From Streptomyces virginiae (GTDB taxonomy: Bacteria > Actinomycetota > Actinomycetes > Streptomycetales > Streptomycetaceae): a DNA stretch of 64,000 nt. Made by a program: the position numbers and the translations under genes. Below are positions 7,576 to 16,681 of the stretch, one piece after another. The stretch lies in assembly GCF_000720455.1 (NCBI RefSeq), contig NZ_JOAK01000002.1, positions 186,001 to 250,000 on the forward strand, read 5' to 3'. The notes under the pieces were generated by a model that was not told the DNA's origin, searched no databases, and saw only the letters and a program-made list of their open reading frames with translations. The number at the start of each line of letters is the position of its first letter. The stretch's first letter is position 1.

Positions 7576-10197
7576 GTGACCGAGAACACGCAGACACCCA
7601 GCAGCCCCGACTCCGAACTGCCGACCGCCTACACGCCGGCCGATGTAGAGGGGAAGCTCTACGAGCGCTGGGTAGAGCGTGGGTACTTCACGGCCGATCC
7701 CGCGAGTGAGAAGCCCCCGTACACCATCGTCATCCCGCCGCCGAACGTCACCGGCTCCCTGCACCTGGGCCACGCCTTCCAGCACACGCTCATGGACGCC
7801 CTGACCCGCCGCAAGCGCATGCAGGGCTACGAGTCGCTGTGGCTGCCCGGCATGGACCACGCCGGCATCGCCACCCAGAACAAGGTCGAGCAGCAGCTCG
7901 CCGAGGAGGGCAAGTCCCGCCACGACCTGGGCCGTGAGGCGTTCGTCGAGCGCGTCTGGCAGTGGAAGGAAGAGTACGGCGGCAAGATCCTCGGCCAGAT
8001 GCGCCGCCTCGGCGACGGCGTCGACTGGACCCGTGAGCGCTTCACCATGGACGAGGGCCTGTCCAAGGCCGTCCAGACCATCTTCAAGAAGCTCTTCGAC
8101 GACGGCCTGATCTACCGCGCCGAGCGCATCATCAACTGGTGCCCCCGCTGCCTGACGGCCATCTCCGACATCGAGGTGGAGTACCAGGAGGACGCGGGCG
8201 AGCTCGTCTCCATCCAGTACGGGGAGGGCGAGGACACCCTCGTCGTCGCCACCACCCGCGCCGAGACGATGCTCGGTGACACGGCCATCGCCGTCCACCC
8301 CGACGACGAGCGCTACAAGCACCTGGTCGGCAAGCTCATCAAGCTCCCGCTGACCGACCGCTCGATCCCCGTCGTCGCGGACACCCACGTCGACCCGGAG
8401 TTCGGCACCGGCTGCGTCAAGGTGACCCCGGCGCACGACCCGAACGACTTCGCCATCGGTCAGCGCCACAACCTGCCCAACCTGACGATCATGGACGAGC
8501 ACGGTGTCATCACCGTCCACGGCCCCTTCCTCGGCCTGGACCGCTACGAGGCCCGTTCCGCGGTCGTCGGCGCGCTGCGCGAGCAGGGCCGGATCGTCGC
8601 GGAGAAGCGCCCGTACCTGCACTCCGTCGGGCACTGCTCGCGCTGCAGCACCACCGTCGAGCCGCGCCTGTCCCTCCAGTGGTGGGTCAAGGTCGAGACC
8701 CTCGCCAAGGCCGCCGGTGACGCGGTCCGCGACGGCCGCGTCGCGATCCACCCGGTGGAGATGGAGAAGCGCTACTTCGACTGGGTCGACAACCTCAACG
8801 ACTGGTGCATCTCCCGCCAGCTGTGGTGGGGCCACCGCATCCCCGTCTGGTACGGCCCGGACGGCGAGGTCGTCTGCCTCGGCCCGGACGACGAGGCGCC
8901 CACCGGCGAGGGCTGGACGCAGGACACCGACGTCCTCGACACCTGGTTCTCCTCCGGCCTGTGGCCGTTCTCCACGCTCGGCTGGCCGGAGAAGACCCCG
9001 GACCTGGCGAAGTTCTACTCCACCGACGTCCTGGTCACCGGCCACGACATCATCTTCTTCTGGGTCGCCCGGATGATGATGTTCGGCCTGTACGCCATGG
9101 ACGGCGAGGTCCCGTTCAAGACGATCGCGCTCACCGGCCTGGTCCGCGACGAGCGCGGCAAGAAGATGTCGAAGTCCTTCGGCAACGTCGTCGACCCGCT
9201 GGACTGGATGGACAAGTACGGCTCCGACGCCGTCCGCTTCACCCTGGCCAAGGGCGCCAACCCCGGCACCGACGTCCCGATCGGCGAGGACTGGGTCCAG
9301 GCGTCCAGCAAGTTCGCCAACAAGATCTGGAACGCCACGCGCTTCGCCCTGATGAACGGCGCCACGATCGAAGGCGAGCTGCCGCCGGCCGAGCAGCTGT
9401 CGGCCACCGACCGCTGGATCCTCTCCCGCCTGAACAAGACGATCGCGCAGGTCGACGCGTACTACGAGGACTTCCAGTTCTCCAAGCTCAGCGAGGCGCT
9501 CTACCACTTCGCGTGGGACGAGGTCTTCGACTGGTACGTCGAGCTGTCGAAGACGACCTTCTTCGCCGGCGGCGAGCAGGCCAAGGTCTCCGCGCGGGTC
9601 CTCGGTGAGGTCCTCGACGTCATGCTGCGCCTGCTGCACCCGGTGGTCCCGTTCGTCACCGAGACCCTGTGGACCACCCTCACCGGGCGCGAGTCGCTGG
9701 TCATCGCCGACTGGCCCGAGGACAGCGGCTTCCGCGACGACGCCGCCGAGGCGGAGATCGGCAGCATCCAGACGCTGACCAAGGAGGTCCGCCGCTTCCG
9801 CAAGGAGCAGGGCCTCGACGACAAGCAGAAGGTCCCGGCCCGCCTGGACCTGACCGGCACCGTGCTGGCCGCCCACGAGGCCGCCATCCGCCAGGTGCTG
9901 CGGCTCCAGCCCGAGGGCGACTCCTTCAGCGCCACCGCGACCCTTCCGGTCGCCGGAGCCACGGTCGCGCTCGACCTGTCCGGCACCATCGACGTCGAGG
10001 CCGAGCGCAAGCGCCTGACGAAGGACCTCGGCGCGGCCGAGAAGGAGAAGGCGCAGGCCGAGGCGAAGCTGGGGAACGAGGCCTTCCTGGCCAAGGCCCC
10101 CGACAACGTCGTGGACAAGATCAAGGGCCGGCTGGCCAAGGCCGAGGCGGACATCGCCCGGATCCAGGCCCAGCTGGAGACGCTGCCCGCCGCGTAG
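7576..10197 (+). CDS. valS: Valine--tRNA ligase
   Basis: A class Ia synthetase that charges tRNA-Val and edits mischarged Thr. It is 873 residues, a normal size. The HIGH motif is HLGH at residues 63-66 after PPPNVTGSL. The editing (CP1) domain follows, with [10 protein letters not shown]. The KMSKS motif is at 530-534. An anticodon-binding domain and a C-terminal coiled coil (about 805-870, rich in Ala, Glu and Lys) complete it. No SD sequence precedes GTG 7576, but a TAAACT hexamer ends at 7568, seven bases upstream, so the mRNA is probably leaderless. No T-box or leader peptide is seen. A 20-bp hairpin terminates it. Confidence 0.98.
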   Translation: MTENTQTPSSPDSELPTAYTPADVEGKLYERWVERGYFTADPASEKPPYTIVIPPPNVTGSLHLGHAFQHTLMDALTRRKRMQGYESLWLPGMDHAGIATQNKVEQQLAEEGKSRHDLGREAFVERVWQWKEEYGGKILGQMRRLGDGVDWTRERFTMDEGLSKAVQTIFKKLFDDGLIYRAERIINWCPRCLTAISDIEVEYQEDAGELVSIQYGEGEDTLVVATTRAETMLGDTAIAVHPDDERYKHLVGKLIKLPLTDRSIPVVADTHVDPEFGTGCVKVTPAHDPNDFAIGQRHNLPNLTIMDEHGVITVHGPFLGLDRYEARSAVVGALREQGRIVAEKRPYLHSVGHCSRCSTTVEPRLSLQWWVKVETLAKAAGDAVRDGRVAIHPVEMEKRYFDWVDNLNDWCISRQLWWGHRIPVWYGPDGEVVCLGPDDEAPTGEGWTQDTDVLDTWFSSGLWPFSTLGWPEKTPDLAKFYSTDVLVTGHDIIFFWVARMMMFGLYAMDGEVPFKTIALTGLVRDERGKKMSKSFGNVVDPLDWMDKYGSDAVRFTLAKGANPGTDVPIGEDWVQASSKFANKIWNATRFALMNGATIEGELPPAEQLSATDRWILSRLNKTIAQVDAYYEDFQFSKLSEALYHFAWDEVFDWYVELSKTTFFAGGEQAKVSARVLGEVLDVMLRLLHPVVPFVTETLWTTLTGRESLVIADWPEDSGFRDDAAEAEIGSIQTLTKEVRRFRKEQGLDDKQKVPARLDLTGTVLAAHEAAIRQVLRLQPEGDSFSATATLPVAGATVALDLSGTIDVEAERKRLTKDLGAAEKEKAQAEAKLGNEAFLAKAPDNVVDKIKGRLAKAEADIARIQAQLETLPAA

Positions 10198-10210
10198 TCC
10201 CTCGTACGAC

Positions 10211-10254
10211 GGCGAAGGCCCCCGCACCGGTCAGCCGGTGCGGGGGCCTTCGCC
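10211..10254 (+). terminator. valS terminator
   Basis: A perfect 20-bp inverted repeat (10211-10230 with 10235-10254) with the loop TCAG lies 13 bases after the valS stop. Confidence 0.85.
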
Positions 10255-10433
10255 GTGCTCCGTGCGCCGTTCCCGTTGTCGTTCCTCCGAGGCCGGGAGC
10301 GGGGGAGGGGCCCGCGGCAGGGCGCAGGGTCGCGGGCCGCCGGGACCTCCGGCCTGTCCGAAGTGCCCTAAATCACTGCGTTTCCCGGTCGGCTGGATCT
10401 CATCCCGGTCGCCGACCACGGATGATGGAGGGC

Positions 10434-11582
10434 ATGCACGTCAAGCCCGTCGCCCCGGTGTTCCACCGGTGCGTGGCCGCCGGCCGGCGGCTGACCGACA
10501 CCTGGGCCGGTTCACCGCGGGCGGTCGACGTGCTCACCGCACTGGGCTGCCTCGGACTGATGGCCCTCGACCTGCCGGGTCTGGCCGCCGCCGACAACTC
10601 GCTGAGCGGACCCGCCGCGGCCGTCGTGCTCGCCCTGGGCTGCGCGACCCTGCTGGTGCGCCGCCGGCTGCCCTGGATCCCGTACCTGGCCGCGCTGCTC
10701 TTCATCGGATGGCTCCACGAGCTGACCCTGATCCAGTTCGCGCTCTACTCGGTCGGCCGCTTCCGCGGGCGCCGGGCGGGGATCCTGGCGACGCTCGGGT
10801 ACATCGCCTTCGCGCTGGTCATGTTCTGGGTGCCCGGCTGGCCCGAGCCCGAGGGGCAGACGCTCAGCGGCTTCCTCGGCATCGTCGTGCCCATCGGCGC
10901 GCTCGCCTCGGCGGTGGGGATCGCCGCCTACCGGCACGACCTGGTGCGCGAACTCGCCGCCCGGCGGGCCGAGTCCGCCGTGCTCCAGGCGGTCCAGCAG
11001 GAACGCACCTCCGTCGCCCGCGACGTGCACGATTTCGTCGGACGGGAACTGACCCTCCTGACGGTGCGCTCCGAGGTGCTGTCGGTACGGGCGCGCGAGA
11101 CGGCGCACGCCAAGGACTTCGAGGAGCTGGCCGACACCGCGCGCCGGGCCCACCTGGTGCTCAACGAGATCATCGTGCAGCGGGGCGAACGGGCCTCGAC
11201 CCCGGGCGTGGACGGGCTGCCGGCGCTGGCCGAGGAGAGCGGACGGGCCGGCTCGCCCGTCCGGCTGGCCATGGACGAGGGGCTGCACGGCCTGTCACCG
11301 CTGCGGCAGGCGGCCGTCTACCGAGTGGTGCAGGAGTGCCTGACCAACGCCGCGAAGCACGCGCACGGCGAGACCATCGACGTGTCGATCGCGGCGGACG
11401 GCCCGCGGCTGCGGATCGCCGTCAGCAACGCCCTGCCGGCCCGGACCCCGGGCCGCGCCCCCGTCTCGGCGGGCTCGGGCACGGCGAGCATGTCCGAGCG
11501 CGTCCGCAGCCTCGGCGGCACCCTGACGGCGACCCGCACGGACGCCACGTACGAGGTCGTCGCCACACTGCCGCGCGGCTAG
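10434..11582 (+). CDS. Orphan two-component sensor histidine kinase (HisKA_3 type)
   Basis: From ATG 10434 it is 382 residues. The N-terminal half has several hydrophobic membrane segments (about residues 30-160) with little between them, so the signal may be sensed within the membrane. The dimerisation box is ERTSVARDVHDF with the phospho-acceptor at His199. The N-box reads QECLTNAAKHAH and a G-rich lid contains GSGTASMSERVRSLGG, so the HATPase domain looks intact. ATGs at 10422 and 10425 are alternative starts; SD placement decides nothing, because GGAGGG lies too close to 10434. NarL-type kinases normally have a response regulator next door; none is encoded here. The stop overlaps the convergent mbl-like stop in the four bases CTAG. 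Confidence 0.9.
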   Translation: MHVKPVAPVFHRCVAAGRRLTDTWAGSPRAVDVLTALGCLGLMALDLPGLAAADNSLSGPAAAVVLALGCATLLVRRRLPWIPYLAALLFIGWLHELTLIQFALYSVGRFRGRRAGILATLGYIAFALVMFWVPGWPEPEGQTLSGFLGIVVPIGALASAVGIAAYRHDLVRELAARRAESAVLQAVQQERTSVARDVHDFVGRELTLLTVRSEVLSVRARETAHAKDFEELADTARRAHLVLNEIIVQRGERASTPGVDGLPALAEESGRAGSPVRLAMDEGLHGLSPLRQAAVYRVVQECLTNAAKHAHGETIDVSIAADGPRLRIAVSNALPARTPGRAPVSAGSGTASMSERVRSLGGTLTATRTDATYEVVATLPRG

Positions 11583-12691
11583 GGCGGTCCGCAAAGTCCC
11601 GCCCGCCCGGCGGGCGGCCGGCGCTGCATTGCGGACACTCCCTGGCCCCGGGCCGGGGTCAGCAGGCCGTTCAGCGTGTCCAGGTCCTCCACGCAGCGGC
11701 CGGAGCCCAGGGCGACGCAGTCCAGCGGGTCGTCGGCGACGAAGACCGGGATGCCGGTCGCCGAGGCCATGCGCAGGTCGAGGCCCGGCAGTAGGGCGCC
11801 GCCGCCGGTCATGACGATCCCGTGCTCCATCACGTCGCCCGAAAGCTCCGGCGGGCATTCCTCCAGCGTGCCGCGGACCGCCGCGATGATCGCCTCCACC
11901 GGCTCGTCGAGCGCGGCCCGTACGTCCCGGGCGCCCAGCGCGAGCGTCTTCGGCATGCCGCCGACCTTCTCGCGGCCGCGCACGGTGAAGGTGAGGTCCT
12001 CCAGCTCCGGCCGGTCCGGCACCGGCCAGGCCGAGCCGATCGCCAGCTTGGCGTGCTCGGCGGTGCGCTCGCCGATGAGCAGCGCGTGCTCCTTGCGCAC
12101 GTGGTCCATGATCGCCGCGTCGAGCCGGTCGCCGCCGACGCGCAGCGAGCGGGAGGTGACGATGCCGCCCAGGGAGATGACGGCGACCTCGGAGGTTCCG
12201 CCGCCGATGTCCACGACCATGGAGCCGCGCGGTTCCGCCACGGGCAGTCCGGCGCCGATCGCCGCGGCCATCGGCTCCTCGATCAGGTGAACGGCCTTGG
12301 CGCCGGCCCGGGTGGAGGCGTTGACGATGGCCCGCCGTTCGACCGGGGTCACCCCGGACGGCACGCAGATCACCATCCGGGTGCGGGTGCGCCGGCCGGG
12401 GACCGCCTTGCGCACGAAGTGCCGGATCATTTCCTCGGCGGCCTCGTAGTCACAGATCACGCCGTCCTTGAGGGGGCGGATCGCGGTGATCGACCCCGGG
12501 GTGCGGCCGATGGTCTCCTTCGCCTCCGCCCCGACGGCGAGGGCGGTGGTGGTGCCCGCCCTGACGGCGACCACGGACGGCTCATTGAGGACGATCCCGT
12601 GCCCCCGCGCGTAGACGAGGGTGTTCGCGGTCCCCAGGTCGATCCCTATGTCGCGGCTGGAAGCTGTCTTGTTGGTGCTGGCCTGCGGCAT
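11579..12691 (-). CDS. MreB/Mbl-like actin homologue (second copy)
   Basis: A 370-residue MreB-family protein. It has the ATPase signatures: phosphate-1 [12 protein letters not shown], phosphate-2 [16 protein letters not shown] and adenosine motif GIVMTGGGALLPGLD. It differs clearly from the mreB at 15529 and has a longer, more degenerate insert. ATG 12691 follows GGGGAG with five bases spacing. Streptomyces species often carry Mbl-like paralogues, in S. coelicolor at loci away from mreBCD; here it lies between valS and folC, divergent from folC. It has no mreC/D partners next to it. The last 22 residues, after TPAR, are encoded entirely by a dispersed repeat, so the native C-terminus appears to have been replaced. 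The stop overlaps that of the convergent kinase gene. Confidence 0.9.
   Translation of the reverse strand: MPQASTNKTASSRDIGIDLGTANTLVYARGHGIVLNEPSVVAVRAGTTTALAVGAEAKETIGRTPGSITAIRPLKDGVICDYEAAEEMIRHFVRKAVPGRRTRTRMVICVPSGVTPVERRAIVNASTRAGAKAVHLIEEPMAAAIGAGLPVAEPRGSMVVDIGGGTSEVAVISLGGIVTSRSLRVGGDRLDAAIMDHVRKEHALLIGERTAEHAKLAIGSAWPVPDRPELEDLTFTVRGREKVGGMPKTLALGARDVRAALDEPVEAIIAAVRGTLEECPPELSGDVMEHGIVMTGGGALLPGLDLRMASATGIPVFVADDPLDCVALGSGRCVEDLDTLNGLLTPARGQGVSAMQRRPPAGRAGLCGPP
11588..11642. repeat. Dispersed palindromic repeat, copy A (inside the 3' end of the mbl-like gene)
   Basis: TCCGCAAAGTCCCGCC (11588-11603) and TTGCGGACACTCCC (11629-11642) flank a GC-rich palindromic centre; the ends TCCGCAA and TTGCGGA are inverted. 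The same two blocks recur at 57224-57239 (one mismatch) and 57274-57287 (identical). This copy lies between convergent genes and is translated as the C-terminus of the mbl-like protein. Confidence 0.75.
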
Positions 12692-12808
12692 TTGCTCCCC
12701 TATCTGCTGCTCGCAAGGCTTGCATAACGATCAGGTCGCTTCCGGCGCCGAAGGTCCCGAAACGGCCGGGCCGAAAGTCCTCCCGGTGGCCGTCCGTAGA
12801 CTGGCCCT

Positions 12809-14347
12809 GTGAGTGACCAGCAGCCCGAGAGCCACGACCGCCACGACGACGAAGACCTCGCCGGTGCCTTCGACGAGTTCGACCAGATCGTGGCGGAAGA
12901 GTCCGACCGCGACCCCGACCTGGCGGTGATCGAGGCCGGCAGCCGCACCCTGCGCGCCCAGGCCGGGCCGCCCCAGGGGGACCCGGTGCCCGCCCGGCCA
13001 GTAGACCCGGAGGTCGCCAAGGCGCTGCTGGAGGTGGAGCAGGAACTCTCCACCCGCTGGGGCGAGACCAAGCTGGAGCCGTCGGTGTCGCGGATCGCGG
13101 CGCTGATGGACGTACTGGGCGAGCCGCAGCGCGCCTACCCCTCCATCCACATCACCGGGACGAACGGCAAGACCAGCACGGCCCGCATGATCGAGGCCCT
13201 GCTGAACGCCTTCGAGCTGCGCACCGGCCGCTACACGAGCCCGCACGTGCAGTCGATCACCGAGCGGATCAGCCTCGACGGGGCGCCGATCGAGGCCGAG
13301 CGGTTCGTGGAGACGTACCACGACGTGAAGCCGTACGTGGAGATGGTCGACGCCGCCGAGGAGTTCCGGCTGTCCTTCTTCGAGGTGCTCACCGGGATGG
13401 CCTACGCGGCCTTCGCGGACGCCCCGGTGGACGTGGCCGTGGTCGAGGTCGGCATGGGCGGCAGCTGGGACGCGACCAACGTGATCGACGGATCCGTCGC
13501 CGTGGTCACCCCGATCAGCCTGGACCACACCGACCGGCTCGGCTCCACACCCGGTGAGATCGCCCTGGAGAAGGGCGGCATCATCAAGCAGGACGCGACC
13601 GTGATCCTGGCGCAGCAGCCGGTCGACGCGGCCCAGGTGCTGCTGAAGAAGGCCGTCGAGGTGGACGCGACGGTGGCCCGCGAGGGCATGGAGTTCGGCG
13701 TCGTCTCGCGCGAGGTCGCGGTCGGCGGGCAGCAGCTGACGCTGCGCGGTGTGGGCGGCGAGTACGACGGCATCTTCCTGCCCCTGTACGGCGCGCACAT
13801 GGCGCACAACGCGGCGGTGGCGCTCGCCGCGGTCGAGGCCTTCTTCGGGGTCGGCGGGCAGCACGCGCGGGTGCTGGACGTGGACACCGTCCGGAAGGCC
13901 TTCGCGTCGGTGACCTCGCCTGGCCGCATGGAGGTCGTGCGGCGCAGCCCGACGGTGATCCTGGACGCGGCGCACAACCCGGCGGGTGCGGCGGTCACCG
14001 CGGAGGCGGTCACCGAGGCGTTCGGCTTCAGCCGGCTCATCGGCGTCGTGGCCGCGAGCGAGGACAAGGACGTGCGCGGGGTGCTGGAGGCCTTCGAGCC
14101 GATCTTCGCGGAGGTCGTGGTCACGCAGAACTCCAGCCACCGGTCGATGGGCGCGGACGAGCTGGCGGCGGTCGCCGTCGAGGTCTTCGGCACGGACCGG
14201 GTGCAGGTGGAGCCGCGGCTGGACGACGCCCTGGAGGCGGCGATCACCCTGGCCGAGGAAGAGGCCGAGTACGGAGGGGCCGGTGTCCTGGTGACCGGTT
14301 CCGTGATCACGGTGGGCGAGGCCCGCCTGCTGCTGAAGAGGGGCTGA
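12809..14347 (+). CDS. folC: Bifunctional folylpolyglutamate synthase/dihydrofolate synthase
   Basis: FolC joins dihydropteroate to Glu and then extends the polyglutamate tail of folates. The 512-residue protein has a nonconserved acidic N-terminal stretch of about 70 residues, then the Mur-ligase-type ATP-binding loop ITGTNGKTS (115-123) and the FolC signature around SLDHTDRLG and EKGGIIK. The C-terminal Mur ligase domain has the usual LDAAHNPAGA. GTG 12809 has no SD sequence, but TAGACT ends seven bases upstream, so a leaderless mRNA is likely. A DUF4233 protein follows at two bases and ndk further on, the standard actinobacterial arrangement. Confidence 0.97.
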   Translation: MSDQQPESHDRHDDEDLAGAFDEFDQIVAEESDRDPDLAVIEAGSRTLRAQAGPPQGDPVPARPVDPEVAKALLEVEQELSTRWGETKLEPSVSRIAALMDVLGEPQRAYPSIHITGTNGKTSTARMIEALLNAFELRTGRYTSPHVQSITERISLDGAPIEAERFVETYHDVKPYVEMVDAAEEFRLSFFEVLTGMAYAAFADAPVDVAVVEVGMGGSWDATNVIDGSVAVVTPISLDHTDRLGSTPGEIALEKGGIIKQDATVILAQQPVDAAQVLLKKAVEVDATVAREGMEFGVVSREVAVGGQQLTLRGVGGEYDGIFLPLYGAHMAHNAAVALAAVEAFFGVGGQHARVLDVDTVRKAFASVTSPGRMEVVRRSPTVILDAAHNPAGAAVTAEAVTEAFGFSRLIGVVAASEDKDVRGVLEAFEPIFAEVVVTQNSSHRSMGADELAAVAVEVFGTDRVQVEPRLDDALEAAITLAEEEAEYGGAGVLVTGSVITVGEARLLLKRG

Positions 14348-14349
14348 GG

Positions 14350-14718
14350 ATGCGCACGCTGTGTGCGAGCACGCTGATCGGCGAGTTCTTCGTGATCGGC
14401 TTCGCGGGACTGGTCGCCATGAAGGACCCGGACCTGACCCAGGCCACGGTCTGGACGGTGTGCGGGGTCGCGATGCTGCTGTCGGTGCTGCTGTGCGGCA
14501 TGCTGTCGCGCCCCGGGGCGGTCCAGCTGGGCTGGGCCCTGCAGATCGGGCTCATCGCGAGCGGGTTCGTCGTCCCGACGATGTTCTTCCTCGGCGCGGT
14601 GTTCGCCGGCCTGTGGTGGTGCTCGGTGCACTACGGCCGGAGGATCGACTCGATCAAGGAGCGTTGGGCGGCCGCGCAGGAGGCGTCGGCGGCGCCCGCG
14701 GCGTCCGACACCGCCTGA
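14350..14718 (+). CDS. DUF4233 membrane protein
   Basis: A 122-residue integral membrane protein with three to four hydrophobic segments (EFFVIGFAGLVAM, ATVWTVCGVAMLLSVLLCGML, LGWALQIGLIASGFVVPTMFF, LGAVFAGLWWCSVHYG) and a charged, Ala-rich cytoplasmic tail. The start is two bases after the folC stop, with a GAGGGG-type SD inside folC, so the two genes are cotranscribed and probably translationally coupled. This family is consistently found between folC and ndk in actinobacteria; its function is unknown. Confidence 0.92.
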   Translation: MRTLCASTLIGEFFVIGFAGLVAMKDPDLTQATVWTVCGVAMLLSVLLCGMLSRPGAVQLGWALQIGLIASGFVVPTMFFLGAVFAGLWWCSVHYGRRIDSIKERWAAAQEASAAPAASDTA

Positions 14719-14822
14719 CGGATCTCCGGGCCGCTCCGATCCCGGCCCCCGGACGGCCGGAGCGCCCCGGACGGCCCTGTAGATTCGTCCCACCGCACCC
14801 GTATGCCGCAAGGAGCCGCAAC

Positions 14823-15233
14823 ATGACCCAGCGCACCCTCGTCCTGCTCAAGCCCGACGCCGTCCGTCGTGGCCTGGTCGGCGAGATCATCGGCCGCATC
14901 GAGCGGAAGGCCGGCTGGACCATCCCCGCCCTGGAGCTGCGCACGCTCGACCAGGAGACCCTGGAGGCGCACTACGGCGAGCACAAGGGCAAGCCGTTCT
15001 ACGAGCCGCTGATGGGCTTCATGTCCAGCGGCCCGGTCGTGGCCCTGGTCGTCGAAGGGGAACGCGTCATCGAGGGCGTCCGCCAGCTGGCCGGACCCAC
15101 CGACCCGATCGCCGCGGCGCCCGGCTCCATCCGGGGTGACTTCGGTACCGTCACCCGGGAGAACCTGATCCACGCCTCGGACTCCGAGGAGTCGGCCGAG
15201 CGCGAGCTGAAGCTCTTCTTCCCCGCGCTCTGA
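14823..15233 (+). CDS. ndk: Nucleoside-diphosphate kinase
   Basis: It transfers the gamma phosphate of ATP to NDPs through a phospho-histidine. The 136-residue protein begins MTQRTLVLLKPDAVRRG, and His117 in NLIHASDS is the phosphorylated residue. ATG 14823 is preceded by AAGGAG at 14810-14815, seven bases away, and a TAGATT hexamer at 14780-14785 is a candidate -10 box, so ndk may have its own promoter as well as readthrough from folC. The longer upstream open frame is not homologous. A hairpin 45 bases downstream separates it from mreB. Confidence 0.98.
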   Translation: MTQRTLVLLKPDAVRRGLVGEIIGRIERKAGWTIPALELRTLDQETLEAHYGEHKGKPFYEPLMGFMSSGPVVALVVEGERVIEGVRQLAGPTDPIAAAPGSIRGDFGTVTRENLIHASDSEESAERELKLFFPAL

Positions 15234-15278
15234 TCAGTCCCTCCTGACGAGACATCAGCCGAATAGCGCTCATGACCT

Positions 15279-15307
15279 GGGGCGACCGAAGTAATTTCGG
15301 TCGCCCC
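15279..15307 (+). terminator. ndk terminator
   Basis: GGGGCGACCGAA and TTCGGTCGCCCC form a perfect 12-bp stem in the ndk-mreB gap. The remaining 220 bases before mreB hold only a candidate -10 box, TACGAT at 15429-15434. Confidence 0.8.
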
Positions 15308-15528
15308 CAGGTAATTCCGGGCCCGAGCGGGAACGCCTGGGCAGGACACGTCGTCACCACTAAGGGGGCGGGTATCCGTTCCGGCGGGATTGCCGGAGTC
15401 CCGTCGCGCGGTGTCCGTACCCCGGCACTACGATGGGGCCTCCACCCACACACCCACCTCGCCGACCTGACAGCAGCCGCTCTCAACTGGAAGGCCAGAC
15501 GCTCCTCATGGGGAACAAGGGGAACAAC

Positions 15529-16548
15529 ATGTCGTTCATCGGCCGTGACATGGCGATCGACCTCGGGACCGCCAACACGCTGGTGTACGTGAGGGGCCGG
15601 GGGATCGTCCTGAACGAGCCGTCCGTGGTCGCCATCAACACGAACACCGGTGGCATCCTGGCGGTCGGCTCCGAGGCGAAGAAGATGATCGGGCGCACGC
15701 CCGGCAACATCGTCGCCGTGAGGCCCCTCAAGGACGGCGTGATCGCCGACTTCGAGATCACCGAGCGTATGCTCCGGTACTTCATCCTCAAGATCCACAA
15801 GCGTCGCTACCTGGCGCGTCCGCGCGTCGTGGTCTGCGTTCCCTCCGGCATCACGGGAGTGGAGCGCCGCGCGGTCATCGAGGCGTCCACGCAGGCCGGC
15901 GCCCGCCAGGTGCACATCATCGAAGAGCCCATGGCCGCCGCCATCGGCTCGGGCCTGCCCGTCCACGAGGCCACCGGCAACATGGTCGTGGACATCGGCG
16001 GCGGCACCACCGAGGTCGCCGTCATCTCCCTCGGCGGAATCGTCACGGCACAGTCCATCCGGGTGGCCGGCGACGAGCTCGACAACGCGATCATCCAGCA
16101 CATCAAGAAGGAGTACTCGCTCCTCCTCGGTGAGCGGACCGCCGAGCAGATCAAGATCACCATCGGCTCGGCGTACGACCTCGACAAGGACGAGCACACC
16201 GAGATCCGCGGCCGGGACCTGGTCTCGGGCCTGCCCAAGACGGTCGTCATCTCGGCCGCCGAGGTCCGCAAGGCCATCGAGGAGCCGGTCAACTCCATCG
16301 TCGACGCGGTCAAGACGACGCTCGACAAGTGCCCGCCGGAGCTCTCCGGCGACATCATGGACCGCGGCATCGTCCTGACCGGCGGCGGCGCCCTGCTCCG
16401 CGGCCTCGACGAGCGGCTGCGCCGAGAGACCGGCATGCCGATCCACATCGCCGAGGACCCCCTCGACTCCGTCGCCCTCGGCTCCGGCAAGTGCGTCGAG
16501 GAGTTCGAGGCCCTCCAGCAGGTCCTGGACGCCCAGCCCCGTCGCTGA
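15529..16548 (+). CDS. mreB: Rod-shape determining protein MreB
   Basis: An actin-like ATPase that in Streptomyces acts mainly in spore-wall synthesis. From ATG 15529 it is 339 residues and begins [25 protein letters not shown] (15517-15523) lies five bases upstream, better placed than that of ATG 15508 or the longer open frame. It has intact actin signatures: [16 protein letters not shown] and [15 protein letters not shown]. It leads the mreB-mreC-mreD-mrdA-rodA operon, though two hairpins between mreB and mreC suggest that only part of the transcription continues. The upstream 295-base gap is the place for its developmentally controlled promoters. Confidence 0.97.
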   Translation: MSFIGRDMAIDLGTANTLVYVRGRGIVLNEPSVVAINTNTGGILAVGSEAKKMIGRTPGNIVAVRPLKDGVIADFEITERMLRYFILKIHKRRYLARPRVVVCVPSGITGVERRAVIEASTQAGARQVHIIEEPMAAAIGSGLPVHEATGNMVVDIGGGTTEVAVISLGGIVTAQSIRVAGDELDNAIIQHIKKEYSLLLGERTAEQIKITIGSAYDLDKDEHTEIRGRDLVSGLPKTVVISAAEVRKAIEEPVNSIVDAVKTTLDKCPPELSGDIMDRGIVLTGGGALLRGLDERLRRETGMPIHIAEDPLDSVALGSGKCVEEFEALQQVLDAQPRR

Positions 16549-16554
16549 CAACGG

Positions 16555-16629
16555 CCCCTCCCCGCCGGAGGGGGTAAGCGGAACACAAGGATCCGCCGTA
16601 CGGGTGCTACCGGGCCCGTGCGGCGGATC
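16555..16629 (+). terminator. Two consecutive hairpins between mreB and mreC
   Basis: The first, CCCCTCC/GGAGGGG (16555-16573), lies seven bases after the mreB stop. The second is a 15-bp stem (16590-16604 with 16615-16629, one G-U pair). Neither has a T-tract. They could partly terminate mreB transcription and so raise mreB over mreCD, or protect the mreB 3' end after processing. Confidence 0.6.
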
Positions 16630-16681
16630 GTTGATATACAGGCAAAAGAGAATTCCGACGAGGAAGGCACGGCCGCCGCAC

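Noticed and set aside
7540..10227. Minus-strand 895-codon frame across valS
   Set aside because: Antisense shadow caused by high GC; valS is unambiguous.
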